Source: Cytospora piceicola
Lineage: Eukaryota; Ascomycota; Sordariomycetes; Diaporthales; Cytosporaceae
Length of the DNA stretch: 64,000 nucleotides
Direction: 5' to 3'
NCBI GenBank assembly: GCA_023375675.1
Contig: JALQBC010000005.1
Span: forward strand, 496,001 to 560,000
Under the pieces are notes generated by a model that was given only the letters and a program-made list of their open reading frames with translations, was not told the DNA's origin and did no database searches. Position 1 is the first letter of the stretch, and every line of letters begins with the position of its first letter. Shown here piece by piece: positions 1 to 11,441 of the stretch. The position numbers and the translations under genes were made by a program.

Positions 1-2373
1 GATGAAATCTGATGCCTTCGATGAGATGGTCAACCGAGCAGCGGGATACTTGCCGTCGTGGAAGAAAACAAGAGGCTGTTCGCCATCTGAACCGAAGTTT
101 ATCTGGACGACCGTCTTGGTGTCCAGGAAGTTGTGTCCGTATCTGCGCAGAGGAATGATGGGTGGTGGCAACTCAAGGTCTGGAATTCCGTCCGGATCAA
201 GCGACATGGGTTCGGGCGCGCTACTCTCGAGCATGGGCTCCAGTGTCGGTGGTAGTATCTGTGTCGTCTTGGGGCTCGGTTCCTTCCCACCAACACCTTG
301 CAGGGGAATTAGTAGGTTCATGCATTCGAGGTGGCCTTCCCATGCAGCATAGTACAGGGCTGGGAGATCTTTCTCGTCCAGGATGTTGGGATCGGCTCCC
401 TCCTCCAAGAGAGCCCGCAAGCAGGGCACATTTCCTTCGCTAGCAGCGTGTACGAGCGGTGTCCACCCGTACATTTTGTCGATCTGATCCAAATCGGCAC
501 CAAAATGCTTCAACAGGCCAAGCAGGTCCGGGTGCTTAGCGGACCTTGCAACGTGGTGCTGAGGATAGAGGCCCTCGGCGTCAGAGAGAATCTGAGCACC
601 GTTGACGAGAAGCAGCTCCACAATGGCATGGGAGCCATGCTTACAGGCAAGATTCAACGGAGCATGGTCGGTCTCGGAAAGTGGATTCAGTTGTGCTCCC
701 TTCTCGATGATCCTCTCAACGCAGTCCAAGTGGTTGTGTATTATAGCATGTACCAGTGGCCTGAAGTTGTCGTGGTCGATGAGGTTAATCGTATTTGCAT
801 CCACTGCATCCAAGTCAGTCTCAGGTCGCTTGGCTCGGAGGAGAAGGGGCCTTACCAGCTAGTAGGGCGTCAATCATATCGAGACGACCATGCATACTTG
901 CGTAGTGCAGTGGCACCCGGCCGTAGACATCAGTCCTGTTAACAGCAACGCCCTTCTCCAGACCCAATTTCAAAACGAACATGTTGCCGTAAATGGTTGC
1001 CTGGTGCAGGCAGTTCCGCTCATTGATGTCATCCTCGGATTGGATATCCACCAAACCAGTGTTCAGTAAAACTTGTAGTGCTTCTTGTGGAGCCTCACTG
1101 ATGGATGCAAGAAACGTTCTCGTAACCCTCTCCATCAGAGACAGGTGCATCGTCGAGTTTGGTTCTACCGTTGCTTGCATGCGCCCCAGAAGGTCTCTCA
1201 GAGAATCCAAGTTGCCTGAGAGGACGGTCTCCAGGAGAAGTGTGTCTGCATCGCCCTCCTCGGTACCCAAAAGGTGATGAATGCTCACAATGTGGTCAGG
1301 TCGCCCCTGCTCCTCAAAGCTCACATGATCGCCGTCCGCCAGTGCACCAAGCTCCTGGAGGCTAGTTGTGACCTGGTCAGACAGCTCACTGATGACCGTC
1401 GGGTTGAAAAACGGCTGGACCTCCACCGCCCGGGAGAGATAAAGCTCCTTTGTCTTGGACTTGGATGTCTTGTCCCATTTCTTCAATATCTTGGAAAACG
1501 CTGTCCCGTTGATATCGACAAATTGTTGCAGCTTGTTTAGGTCGTTCGCAAACTGTTGGAAGCCCTCTTGTAGAGTCGTAAATTTGGCGGACCGTCTTGA
1601 TATGCCATGGCGCGACTGTAGTACCTTCTTCTTGTCTAGGAGAGTCTTGAGACGAATCTTGAGCTACAAGTCTCGCGTCAGCACTGGAATCATACTTCAA
1701 GATCGGGTGCGTTGTTGTATACCTCCGCTTCTTTTTGAAGATAGAAAGCGTTGACCTTTTCCAGTTCTCGTTCCTAAAATTCGATTAGCACCGCATAAGA
1801 GGCCCAGATAAGCAGTCAGAATTGCCATCCTACCAGCTGGAAGAAGAAGGTTGCCTTGTTGGCTTGCAATGTAGCCTGGGAATCTATCGGAGCACCTGGA
1901 TGAAGGGGGTCATTTTGAGCCAGGAGTATTGGAGTTGCTGAGAGTTTCTTGATAAGCTGGATAGTCCGTGGTTAGCAGATATCCCATCTTCATCTCCAAA
2001 AAATGAGTCTGTCACGTGTGCCTCAACTCCTGCTTGGCTGACCCCGACGTGTTCCACGCTCATTCTCAGAGAGCGTTTGTAGTACCCAATCGACCTCAGA
2101 TAGGACGGCGTCCCAAGGCGTATAGGGACTGGACGGTCGAAGGGGGCCCCTGGAGCGAACATACCTTTTTTAGTGCTTTGTAGTTCACAAAACTGGCAGC
2201 ATACTCAGGGACTTCAAGCTGGCGCTTCTGGATCTGCTTGCCGAACTTCCTGCTGGGGTATCAGCAAAAGCTACTGAAATCAAGCACATAACAGCAGCGG
2301 CATGGGCTACACGCTGAATGGAAGGGGGAGGAAAGTTGCAGCCGAGGCCAGAAGGTCACGGGGTTACTAACAT
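1..2373 (-). CDS. nuc-2: PHO81/NUC-2-type SPX-ankyrin protein, phosphate signalling (C-terminus beyond window)
   Basis: Regulator of the phosphate-starvation pathway; PHO81/NUC-2 proteins inhibit a cyclin/CDK pair and sense phosphate through an inositol-polyphosphate-binding SPX domain. Model: coding exons 2373-2372, 2249-2165, 1956-1834, 1773-1723, 1663-856 and 803-1, giving 624 codons, in frame at every junction and open to the left edge. Residues 1 to about 180 form the SPX domain: it begins MKFGKQIQKRQLEVPEYAA, and the lysine-rich helix ILKKWDK lies at about 146-152. Ankyrin repeats begin near residue 225 and fill most of the rest. The GDPD-like C-terminal domain usual in this family must lie outside the window. 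The ATG is split by an intron (AT at 2373-2372, G at 2249), chosen because the family's first Met directly precedes KFGKQ. Family assignment is firm; the split start is strongly suggested but needs cDNA. Confidence 0.93.
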
Positions 2374-4413
2374 TGTGCGAGGTGGGAGCCGATGACCTGA
2401 GAAGGCCACAGACTGTTACGCAAGGTTTTACTGCAAAGAAGAAAACTTCCGCGGATTAATGACTTGGGCGGTCTCAGATATTGCAGGGTCGAGACGGATC
2501 AGGGACGTATCAGACACCCGGGATTCACCAACAGCCCATGCAAGTGTAGCTTCGGAGGTGAGCTGTGGCTTCTCGTGATCCGCAAGGCAGCTCTGCTCAC
2601 GAAAGTCGTTTCCGTTCCGATGGAGTCTTGAGAACCAGGACTTCAGTCCAGAAGTAGAGGGAGCTTGGCTTGCTCGTTCTGGACCTCCTCGTTGACAGGA
2701 ATACGTGCGGCCTCGATAGAGCTGGTATCCTCTAGGGCAGTAAGAAATGCCTTCAGGTGGCCCTCGGAGACCTCTTCCAATGTGGAGAGGTAGGGTAGCT
2801 TCTGTAGGACCTAGGAGGAAGAATATCAGAAACAAGTTCCAGGCTTGCAGGTTGGACAAGATCTGCAACGTCTTTCCTTTGCCTCGATATCAAGCGGGGG
2901 TGACCGACGATGAAGGGGGCGTGGGAAACCGTCGTGAGTGGGACGACAATCGAAGCGGGAGGTAAGTCTTCATGACACACACGGGTCTTCAGAGAAACGG
3001 GGGTCATGTATGACCACGAAGTCTTGGGTTCTGGAATGTGGCTTTTCCATTGCAACACTGGACAGGCGGTCTTCATGTATGTATACGACTCAGTTGGGAT
3101 ACTGCGTGCATAGAGACAGGCGGCAACACAAGTAGCGAGTTCGTTGAGGAGAACAGCCACTGGCCCCCAACCGCCCCGACAAGACCAAGGAGCACCATGT
3201 AGGGAAACAAGAAGTAGAAACAGGTGAACACTAACCAGGCTGGATTGGGTATAGCAGTGTCTGATACAGAGACTGCCAACCTTTGTTGGTACAGACCTGC
3301 AAGTACACTGCCGAAGAACCAGATGGCCGAAGCTGCGAGTGGTCGTGCAACGGCAGGTAGTATGTACCTAGGTAGCAACAAGGGAGCAAGCTCGGGTGCG
3401 TGCCGTTTCTGCAGACGTCCTCTTAGGGGAAGCCAAGGCCTTGGGATGCTCCTCAAGGCTTGATATGGTTTCTATAAAGTCCTGTTTCTTGCTTCTGTGC
3501 CTCCTTGAAAGGGACTAGAATCAAGATGTCGTGAGAGCTGTGACGCAGCGTTGGCGGTTGTAAGAGCCGTAGCGTTATCACTTATGTGAAAAGAGTACCT
3601 ACTTAAGTAGGTATACAAGGCCTCCTCGACGTGCAGTTACTCGAAGGGGTCGTTAGGCGTGCTGAGATGGGTTTTTTTCCTCTTTCGCAGAGGATGTTTG
3701 CCATACACAGCGACAAAACTAGAGTCAACAAATAAAAGCTCTTTCCTGTTTCTGTGGCTGCCTTGTGATGGTTTTGCTAGAGGTCTTTCTTCCAGAGCAT
3801 GTTGGTGTACAATAGGCCCGAGTCAGCGTTAGAGAAAGAGCACGGGACACTCAAAATGGCATCCCTTTACAGCAACGGGTGATCTATGCTGGGGCCAGTC
3901 ACAGGCCCTAGCAGTTTGACAGCTCTAACTGTAGATAAAAAGATAAAAGCACCCAAACATGACCTGTTACGCAAGCAATCGTTACGTCGATGCGCTGCCA
4001 ACACCAGGTGATCTTTGGGACGTTATTCTGAGCCTCATTTTGACGTCTCTTATGTAATCGAATGGCCCAATCAGAACACGCAGTCAGAGCACGTTCCAAA
4101 AGTTTCACATGCACTGCAAGGGGGGAAACTCAGAGACAATACGCCATTCTGAACCCTACGGCTACTATACCGTGTGTATGCATTTAAATGCCTTAGGTAC
4201 CTAAGTATTAAGTACCTAGGTAGGTAGGCCTCAAGGTAGTCAGAAAACAAGTACGCACTCGGGTAACTCAAAAACATGATATCGCATTGTTGTGCCTATA
4301 GCCAGATTCCCGGGTGGTTCCAACGGCAAATAAAACCTATACCTCCCGACCAAAGAGACTCATTATAGATTGAATCTAGGGGCAGTGACTCTACCAAGTC
4401 TTTACGCACGCTC
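2374..4413. other. intergenic region between nuc-2 and the Cue5-like gene
   Basis: Apart from the uncertain minus-strand frames at 2.6-3.5 kb, I see no gene. The segment holds a perfect 18-bp palindrome at 3596-3613, a 12-bp palindrome TTAGGTACCTAA at 4193-4204 and a TACCTAGGTA at 4213-4222, members of the dispersed palindrome family described elsewhere. The nuc-2 promoter and 5' leader must lie just right of 2373. Confidence 0.6.
2643..3470 (-). CDS. possible short unrecognised gene, membrane segment, exon structure unresolved
   Basis: The minus strand shows pieces that look coding but do not join simply. From about 3456 to 3073 a frame encodes two hydrophobic stretches (around SAIWFFGSVLAG and PYMVLLGLVGAVGG). 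A second frame ending in a stop at about 2643 gives an acidic amphipathic tail of about 55 residues (LEEVSEGHLKAFLTALED within it), preceded by a CTGAT-like branch site and CTAG. No ATG could be placed with confidence, and no family was recognised. It could be a small membrane protein upstream of nuc-2, a decayed gene, or chance open frames in nuc-2's upstream region. Confidence 0.22.
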
Positions 4414-5916
4414 TTACGGCTTCGTCTCGTCCTTCTTCGCCTTATCATCAACCAAACTGTCCGCCATTGCCTCGGCCGCCGCCTTCCTAAGTCTCTCCTC
4501 CGAATCGTCCATCTTGTTTCCGCCCTTTTCCGGCTTTTCTTTGGCGTCCTTATCGTCATCGCTGTCACCAAGACTAAAGGGATCGTTATCCGCGATGGGG
4601 TCGGGGTCGACCGACGACAGCGGCTGCCACTTGCTCGACTTGCCACTAGGGGTACCCGCGGATGACGAGTCCCTGGGCCCATTCTTGGGCGAGGCGTTGT
4701 AGATGTCAATCTCCTCAGTGCTGTCCTTGAAGGCCACCTTACGGCCATCGCCCGGCTTGGGCGATGCGGACGATGGTGGTGGCTTGAACAGATTGGGGTT
4801 TTGTGTCTGCTGCGGGCGAGCTGGAGCTAGGTTGTATTCATCAGTCATGTCCTGTGCGACCGGCTATACTCGAGGTCACTTACTTCCATCGCTGTGGAAC
4901 TTCATCCCAGCAAAGTCATCACTCAATAATTCTGGATCAGCATCGTACCGCTCGTAATCCCTGCTCCTTCTGGACGCCCTGGATGACTCGCCACTGCCCC
5001 GGCCCGTGAAGGGGCTACGGCCCCCTTGCTGCTTCTGCTCATGCTGCTGAGCCGCTGCCTCGCCCTCTTCATCAAACTGCTCATCGAACTTCTTCTTGAG
5101 GTCCTTGAACCAGGTGTTCACCTTTGTTTGCGTTTCCTGGAAGCCCTTCTTGAGCTGCTCTTGTATGACGGGGAGATCATCGTCAAGGAAGCTGTACTCC
5201 CGATCGTCGTGCAGCTCATTGGGGTTCAGACCAGTTTGCTGCCGTTGGCGAGGTTGACCTCTGTTCGCAGTTCGTGCTTCGTAGGCCGCACTCTGAGTCT
5301 CGTAGTGTTGTGCTAATTGGCGTGCGTATGCCTCGTCTTGGTCCAGCTGGGACTGGTTATGCTGTGGTCGCGGCGGCTGAGGAGGGGGCTGCTCGTCGGA
5401 ATCATTCTGAATTGCGTTGGGGTCGCTCATACCCAGCAGTGCGTTAAACGCTGGGTCAATCTGGCCACGGCTGGCAATCAGCACGGCCTTGATGACAGAG
5501 GCCTCGATGTCGGGGAATGCCTCCTTCAAGATGGCCTCGTTCTTTTGTTGCTCGGTCGCAGGGCGGGGAGGCTTTGGTGGAGGTGTCTCTCCCGAAGAAA
5601 TCGTCGGGGATGGGTTGGTAGGAGCCGAGGCGCCAGTCGGAGATGCTACACGAGGAGCTCCTGTTGTGGTGGTGGGTTTGGAGGTGCCGTCGTCCATTAT
5701 GATGCCAGATTCCTGAATATCGTCGTCGTCGTCAATATCTAGGGGCTTGACAGTAGTGGGTGATTCTGGTGCCTTGTCCTGTATTAGAAGCGGCAGTTAG
5801 TCCAGGTGAGCTTTGATTGTGGTGGATTAATGCATGAACCGGGCTTCGCCTTGTGTTCAAATACAGGCCTCCTCTGATGCTACCGAGATAACCTGGTAAA
5901 TGACACTCACCGACAT
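4414..5916 (-). CDS. cue5: CUE-domain ubiquitin-binding protein, Cue5-like autophagy adaptor
   Basis: Cue5/TOLLIP-type proteins bind ubiquitinated cargo through a CUE domain and bind Atg8, delivering aggregates to autophagy. Exons 5916-5911 (only ATG TCG), 5778-4884 and 4826-4414 give 437 aa; both introns have good GTGAGT/GTAAGT donors and CTAAC/CTGAT-like branch sites. The CUE domain spans about residues 82-121, with the diagnostic Phe-Pro at 90-91 and di-leucine at 116-117. The rest is acidic, Pro/Gln-rich and probably disordered. Near the C-terminus W367-Q-P-L370 fits the WxxL Atg8-interacting motif, as in yeast Cue5. The gene diverges from vps20 across 569 bp. The assignment rests on domain order and the AIM; other CUE proteins are less likely because they are membrane-bound or carry further domains. 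Confidence 0.88.
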
Positions 5917-6485
5917 GTTGAACCGAGATGGACCAGGAAAGTAGGGAGTATGTTTCAATGAATGAAGGGTCAAAGAAGATGACAGCTGATGTCAAAGATG
6001 AGGAAGTGCCCAGGTGTTTGGAGTGAGACGAAGTATTACGAGTTTATTGGTGTTGATGATGCGCGCAATGTGCAATGGAGCTGCTGATCATTAGACAAGT
6101 AGGTACGAGGTAGCGTGGCACTGAAGCTGGGGTGGAAAGGTACCCCGTTGTGTACATATACTAGTACCTTCTGCAGGCACCTGGGGCACCCACTGCAGCA
6201 TTGAGGGGCTTCCACATGCGACATCAGTCACGATAGGAGATAAGCGATAAGCGATAAGCTCCTCTTGGCGGGACTATGACCACATGCCAGTGCGATTGCT
6301 TGTGCTTCCGCCTGCCATAGTATTAGAGACTGAAGACATCATTGTGCTGAATCGTGGCTCTTTTGACAACGACTCCATGGATAGTTTGGCTTAAACAATC
6401 CACTGCAATATGACCCGAGAAGGTAGAATATAGGGGGCAGTTTATCTTCTTTTCCCTCAAAGGTCCATATGTTGCAAGCGGCATC
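5917..6485. promoter_or_regulatory. divergent promoter cue5 / vps20
   Basis: 569 bp between two start codons on opposite strands. It contains three tandem GATAAG boxes at 6239-6258. The region must carry both 5' leaders, so both genes may share regulation; that is inference. Confidence 0.6.
6239..6258 (+). promoter_or_regulatory. three tandem GATAAG boxes
   Basis: GATAAG occurs at 6239-6244, 6246-6251 and 6253-6258, an exact 7-bp period. GATA zinc-finger factors (AreA/NIT2 for nitrogen, SreA for iron, WC for light) bind such sites, and clustered copies are typical of responsive promoters. Which factor acts here cannot be told from the sequence. Confidence 0.55.
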
Positions 6486-7278
6486 ATGGGTAACAACTCC
6501 AGCCGGGTGACAGCCCAGGATAAGTGAGATAACGCGCTTCCCCGGAGAGCACAAGAACATGAGAGCGATGGATCGCCCATGTATGCTATGAAGACACACA
6601 ACTAACAGTTTATACTTTTCTCCCCACTCAAAGGGCCATACTAGACCTCAAAACCCAACGCGACAGGCTCCACCAGTACCAACGGCGCATAACCGTCCTG
6701 ACCGACCGGGAAACCGAGATCGCGAGGCAGATGCTGGCCCAGGGCGACAAGAAGCGCGCGCTCCTTGCCCTCCGCCGGAAGAAATACCAGGAGTCACTCC
6801 TGGCAAAGACAGATGCACAGCTGGAGCAGTTGGAAAAGTTGACTTCAAATGTCGAGTTCGCACTCATACAAAAAGATGTCGTGTTCGGCTTACAGCAAGG
6901 CACTAAAGTCCTGAAGGAAATACACTCCGAGATGGGCGGTATCGAGAATGTTGAGAAGTTAATGGGCGAGACCGCGGACGCCATTGCGTACCAGAATGTG
7001 AGTGGCTATGGACTGAATTCAAATTTGCTCCCCTGTTCGCTAATGGCTCATTCCGCGTACAGGAAGTTAGCGAGATGTTGGGCGGCAAGATATCAAACCA
7101 GGACGAGGACGAAGTCGAAGACGAGCTGGCGGCTCTCGAGGTCGAACTGTCAGGACCCCAGCCGCAGCCTCTACCCAATGTACCCGATACCGACCTGCCC
7201 ATCCCAGAGACCGAACCCGAGAGGCAGCCGGCAAAGGTGAAACAGAAACTGGAGCGGCAAGCTATGCTAGCAGCATGA
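6486..7278 (+). CDS. vps20: ESCRT-III subunit Vps20 (CHMP6)
   Basis: Vps20 nucleates ESCRT-III filaments on endosomes after recruitment by ESCRT-II, and so drives multivesicular-body budding. Exons 6486-6523, 6634-6997 and 7063-7278 give 205 aa, the usual family size. The N-terminus MGNNSSR is a good N-myristoylation site (Gly2, Ser6), as known for CHMP6/Vps20, and supports the start. Residues 13 to about 130 form the basic helical Snf7 core (AILDLKTQRDRL, then ALLALRRKKYQESLL). An acidic region follows, and the C-terminal part is Pro/Glu-rich and holds the expected MIM-type segment (VELSGPQPQPLP). It converges with the DUF2293 gene. Nothing is missing or broken. Confidence 0.94.
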
Positions 7279-7972
7279 GACCGCAATGTTGGCGGCGCAC
7301 CGGAATAGAGCCAAGGAGTTGCCCCAGACGTACAGGGTCCGTGCTCATCCCATTTGGCTCAAGGGGGAAGGGAGTTCTCTTGCATATTGGTGTTTGGGTC
7401 CGTGATAGACCGCGTATTGTATTTACAGAACTGCAAACATAATTTGGGGTGACGACGACCCTGTGATGATGTAACAGGAGAAGCATGACAGCGCAAAGGT
7501 TCTCCGCCTGTCGTATAGAATATTTTGGAACCCGCACGATTCTCTTTCCAGTTGATACATGGTATCCGTCTCAAACCCTTCGTAAAATGGAATTGCATCG
7601 CGCTGAAGAAATGCCGAGATAGAAGTTATGAAACGCCGACCCATGCAGTGGTCATGATAGCACAATGGTCTCTCTCAATGTCCGCCACGTGTGGCATAAA
7701 GTTTTATATTTCCCCGCGCCGAAAACTTCTGGGTATCGTAGCATGATTGTCAGGCCCTGCCATATATTGCATTTTGTACTCGTCAAATCTTTTCGTGTCC
7801 ATCGTCTTGGCAAAATTTAAGTTGCTAGCGAAGAACGATAACATCTCTATTTGATGCGGGCTGCTCATAGAGGTACCTAACATCTGGAGATTCCGGCCGA
7901 GTATGATGAGTCGATGGCATTCTTTGGTGGTGCGCAAAGCTACGGAAACAGTCAGTGATCGTGGCAGAAAGG
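7279..7972. other. convergent 3' intergenic region
   Basis: About 0.7 kb between the 3' ends of vps20 (+) and the DUF2293 gene (-). It should hold both 3' UTRs. I see no open frame that looks coding and no clear repeat. Confidence 0.6.
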
Positions 7973-10551
7973 TTACAACAAATTGTTGACTCGCCCTCTA
8001 TGCTGATAATCCACAGGGGCACGTTGCACGGGCGCCACTTCCTGGAAAGAATGGCGCGGTGGGAGTGCATGGTAACCACTCGGTGCTGGTGGCCGAACGG
8101 GTCCTAACGAATCCGGCCGGGTATATGTGCTACCTTGCCAAGAGCCTGTTGGCTGACCATGATGCATTTCGTAGTAGGAATGATGCGCTGAGCTGGGTGC
8201 AGAAACTGGGACACGGTCATCAATCCTGGAAGCGCTGGCTTCTCTATACACAACATGGCGAGGCTCGGCCTTCCCATATGCATCTACAAGAACCGTACCA
8301 CTGTGCGGCTCTAGCCTATGCGGACTGCGCTCCCGGACTCTGGCCAGCTCTGGCCCCCATGCCTCGGCCGGTCGTGCCTCTCTGTGCACACGGACGACCC
8401 GTCTTGTGGTAATCACCGGAGTCTCATGTGGCTGACCAGCGTCCTCCATGGGCTCGCGAACTCGATAAGCCCTTCGAGTTTGTTCAGACGGCCCATGGGC
8501 CAAGCCAGGCTGTGCCTCGCGTATAGAATAGTAATCGCGCGCTGCCATAGGCTGCCGCTGTCCAATACGGGGAAACGGTGCTGATCTAGGTCCATCAATC
8601 ACCATCGGAGGGTTTGTATGGTAGAATCCGTCCCTTGTCCGGCCATCCAGAGGCATCGGATGCTGGGTCGAGGGAATGGGCTGTCCAGCGGGCACTTGCT
8701 CCGGACCTCTGGGTTCTCCACGAATTACTTGGCGCACAAATTGCGGCACATCCGCCCCTGAATGAGGTGACGCTGGCTCAATTGACGGGACAAGGTAATC
8801 TTTCAGATCCTCGGGGTAACGTCTCTGTGGAGCAGAGTTAGTTCGATAATGAGAATCGACCGGATATCGGCCAATGCGTCTCCCGACGACCACCGGTTCT
8901 GATGGGGCACTGTCCGGGCCAGGTTTTTGAGCCAGGCAGGGGCGGCTATCAAGAGGGATTGTAAACCCGGCATCATGGTTAGCTGCAAGCCCTTCATGAG
9001 GACGACCAAACAGGCGACGGGCCTGACTCGTTCCATAATAAGGCTGTGGAGTACGCGCCATATGGTCAGCCCAAGGCATTTCAGCTCTGTGGACTGGTGA
9101 AATGACTTCAACCGATGGAGGCCGCTGAGTGGCTTGGCTTGGGACTTTGCCTGTGGAGATGGAGTTGGGAACCGGTTCTTCGTTCGGCACATGACGGTTC
9201 CGATTGACAGCTTCTTCCCAGCGCTTGGCCACAGCCTGGTAGCGCTTGAAGCCCCGATTGGCTCTCTTAGAGCTTAAGTGTTTTCTTCGTTGGCCTGAGC
9301 CGTATTCTGCGGGTGTCCTGGGGAGGTTATGTGCCTGGGGTTTGCTCAACCGAGATGCCTTTGCTAGCTGCTGGTTATGTCGACGATCACTGTTCCTCAA
9401 AGGCACTACAACTGTACGGTGTGTGTCACCATCCACAATGCCAGTAACGGAGCCGTCAGTGCTCGATTCTTCATCGTCTTCGTCAGATGAGGACTCATCA
9501 GAGTCGTCTGATAGGACAACGACCTCGCGTAGAATCTCGTCGAATTGATCGCGCCCTGTCTCTTCATCTCCGCGCCACCTGACGAGGATATCCAGACAAT
9601 GTTTCTCAACTACCTTTCTGGCGGTCGTGTAGTCAGCTTCCCTCAAAAGCCGATCATACCTGGTGTGGTTATGTCGAATGTGGGCAAGGACGGCAAGCTG
9701 CACACGCCGTGATAGAGGCAGGGACTGCACCATGCCAACAACTGGTTGTCCCTGGAAGGTTCCGCCCTGTACAGCACAACCTCTTTAATTACTGGGACTT
9801 ACGAGTCCACGAGAAGCTGTCAACTGACCTTTTTGAAGGCATGCTCGATTATCATTTGTTTGTCGAAGTTTGGTATACGGGGAAAGAGGTCCCGCAGCGC
9901 TGCATCGGCTTGCGCATTGATTTCTTCTTGGGTCTCTGGTATCGGTTCTGGCTCTCCAGAGTGCGAGGGAGGCAACAACTCTGCTGCGCCGATCTGCAGC
10001 CGAGCCTGCTCGACAATCGTACGTCGAATATGATGGCCGACTCGACTCATTTGTAGGGCGAGGTTGTTGGCGTGGGCATCCTTGGCCGTCTGGTATTGCG
10101 GTCGGTCGTTAAAATAAAAAGATATTGCAGGCTGTGAGTAGCGACGCTGGGTCTGACGTACACAAACAATGAAGATCATTGCTTCTTGCTCTCTCGAAAG
10201 CTCCTTGCATGCTTTGGTAAGCTCGGGGTTCCCTATGGGCACGAATTCGAACCCAGGAGGAGGGCTTCTATCGGTTGTAGTCTGCTTGCAATAAGCGGAT
10301 TATCCAGGGGGAAGGGTAACGGCTGTACTGGTTACCTGAAACTCGAGTTTCTTGTCTTTCTTATCGTGGTTCTCGAAAACCTGGAAGTAGGACTGATGTT
10401 TCGATTTGATATTCTTCTCTGGAAGAGCCACCAACTCCCGTGTGACAGGCGCCGTCCAGGCGTTTTTGTCTCTGGCCGATCTTTGATGTCTTTCCTTTGC
10501 GGACCTACTGGCGGTTGCGACCGCCAGCGTATTTTTCTTGTCCCTTCCCAT
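7973..10551 (-). CDS. DUF2293-domain protein with long disordered C-terminus
   Basis: Function unknown; DUF2293 proteins are conserved in filamentous fungi. Exons about 10551-10336, 10281-10162, 10089-9829 and 9766-7973 give about 796 aa. The N-terminus (MGRDKKNTLAVATASRSAKE) is basic. The conserved part runs from about residue 90 to 260 and includes ALRDLFPRIPNFDKQMI and, across the last intron, VQLAVLAHIRHNHTRYDRLL, typical of this domain. The helix-rich block is followed by a Ser/Asp/Glu-rich acidic stretch (SDDSDESSSDEDDEESS) and about 480 residues of low-complexity, Arg/Pro-rich sequence that is probably disordered. The second intron (10161-10090) was removed because the frame through it is poor and the join gives a family-like sequence; it is the least certain junction. 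Confidence 0.82.
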
Positions 10552-11441
10552 GGCTGACGACGCCTCATGAGCTTACCATGATGATACACGATGTAAAAAT
10601 AGGCTATGAATAGCGGGAATACACGGAGGAACCAAGTCAGTGCGAACAAGGAGAAGATATGACAAGAACCTGATGAGCACTCGAGACAGGTCTCTGAGTG
10701 TCGAGCTGTCAAATCGCTGCTCTTTTCACGCAGACTTAGCAAGCTGACGCTTGCTGAGCCGGGGAGAAGAGAAGAACGGAGGTCAGAAAGGAAAACCGAG
10801 GCGGTGTCTCTCCTGAGAAATGCCTGGGACACGACACCAAAACAGCGTGTGAGGCGTTGCTGGAAGCAGGAAAATGTTTAGATGTTGCGCGTAAATCAGA
10901 GAGTGCCACAGTCACAGAGGCCGGGCGACAGTTGGAATCTGTCCCACAGGATTGATCAGTCCTATTGTGGGCAAAGCTGGAATGAAGTGTAGGAAAGACA
11001 AGGAAAAGAGAAGAGTGATTGATGGTGAGCAGTGACGATTTGGCGGGGCGATAGGTCGTTGATGCACTAAGGAGAAAGGCTGCAGTGCTGCAGTGCTGTT
11101 AAGCTGAGGACGCGGATTACAGCCTAGACGTGGCACGTAATTAAGTATCTACTAACAGCACACAAGCCTGGCTGACATAAGCATGCCTCACGCGCCCAGC
11201 CAGCATCACGTCCGTCCCAGGAGGATAATAGGGTTTGCGAAACCTTTTGAGCATAATTTATCTGACTCCTGGCTTCTGAAGGCTTCTAACCTCTACACAA
11301 CTTATGGACAAGAAGCTCGGATGGTTCGGGCTGACGATGCTAAGGAGCGCCGTCATTCTTGATCAGTGCGGCAACTTCAAGTTGTGAAGCTTCGTGGAGG
11401 CAGTCCAAAATCCACCGAGCACGCCGCCCATCTCAATCAAC
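10552..11441. other. divergent intergenic region DUF2293 gene / helicase
   Basis: 890 bp between two divergent start codons. No coding frame or repeat stands out. It should carry the promoters and leaders of both genes. Confidence 0.55.
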
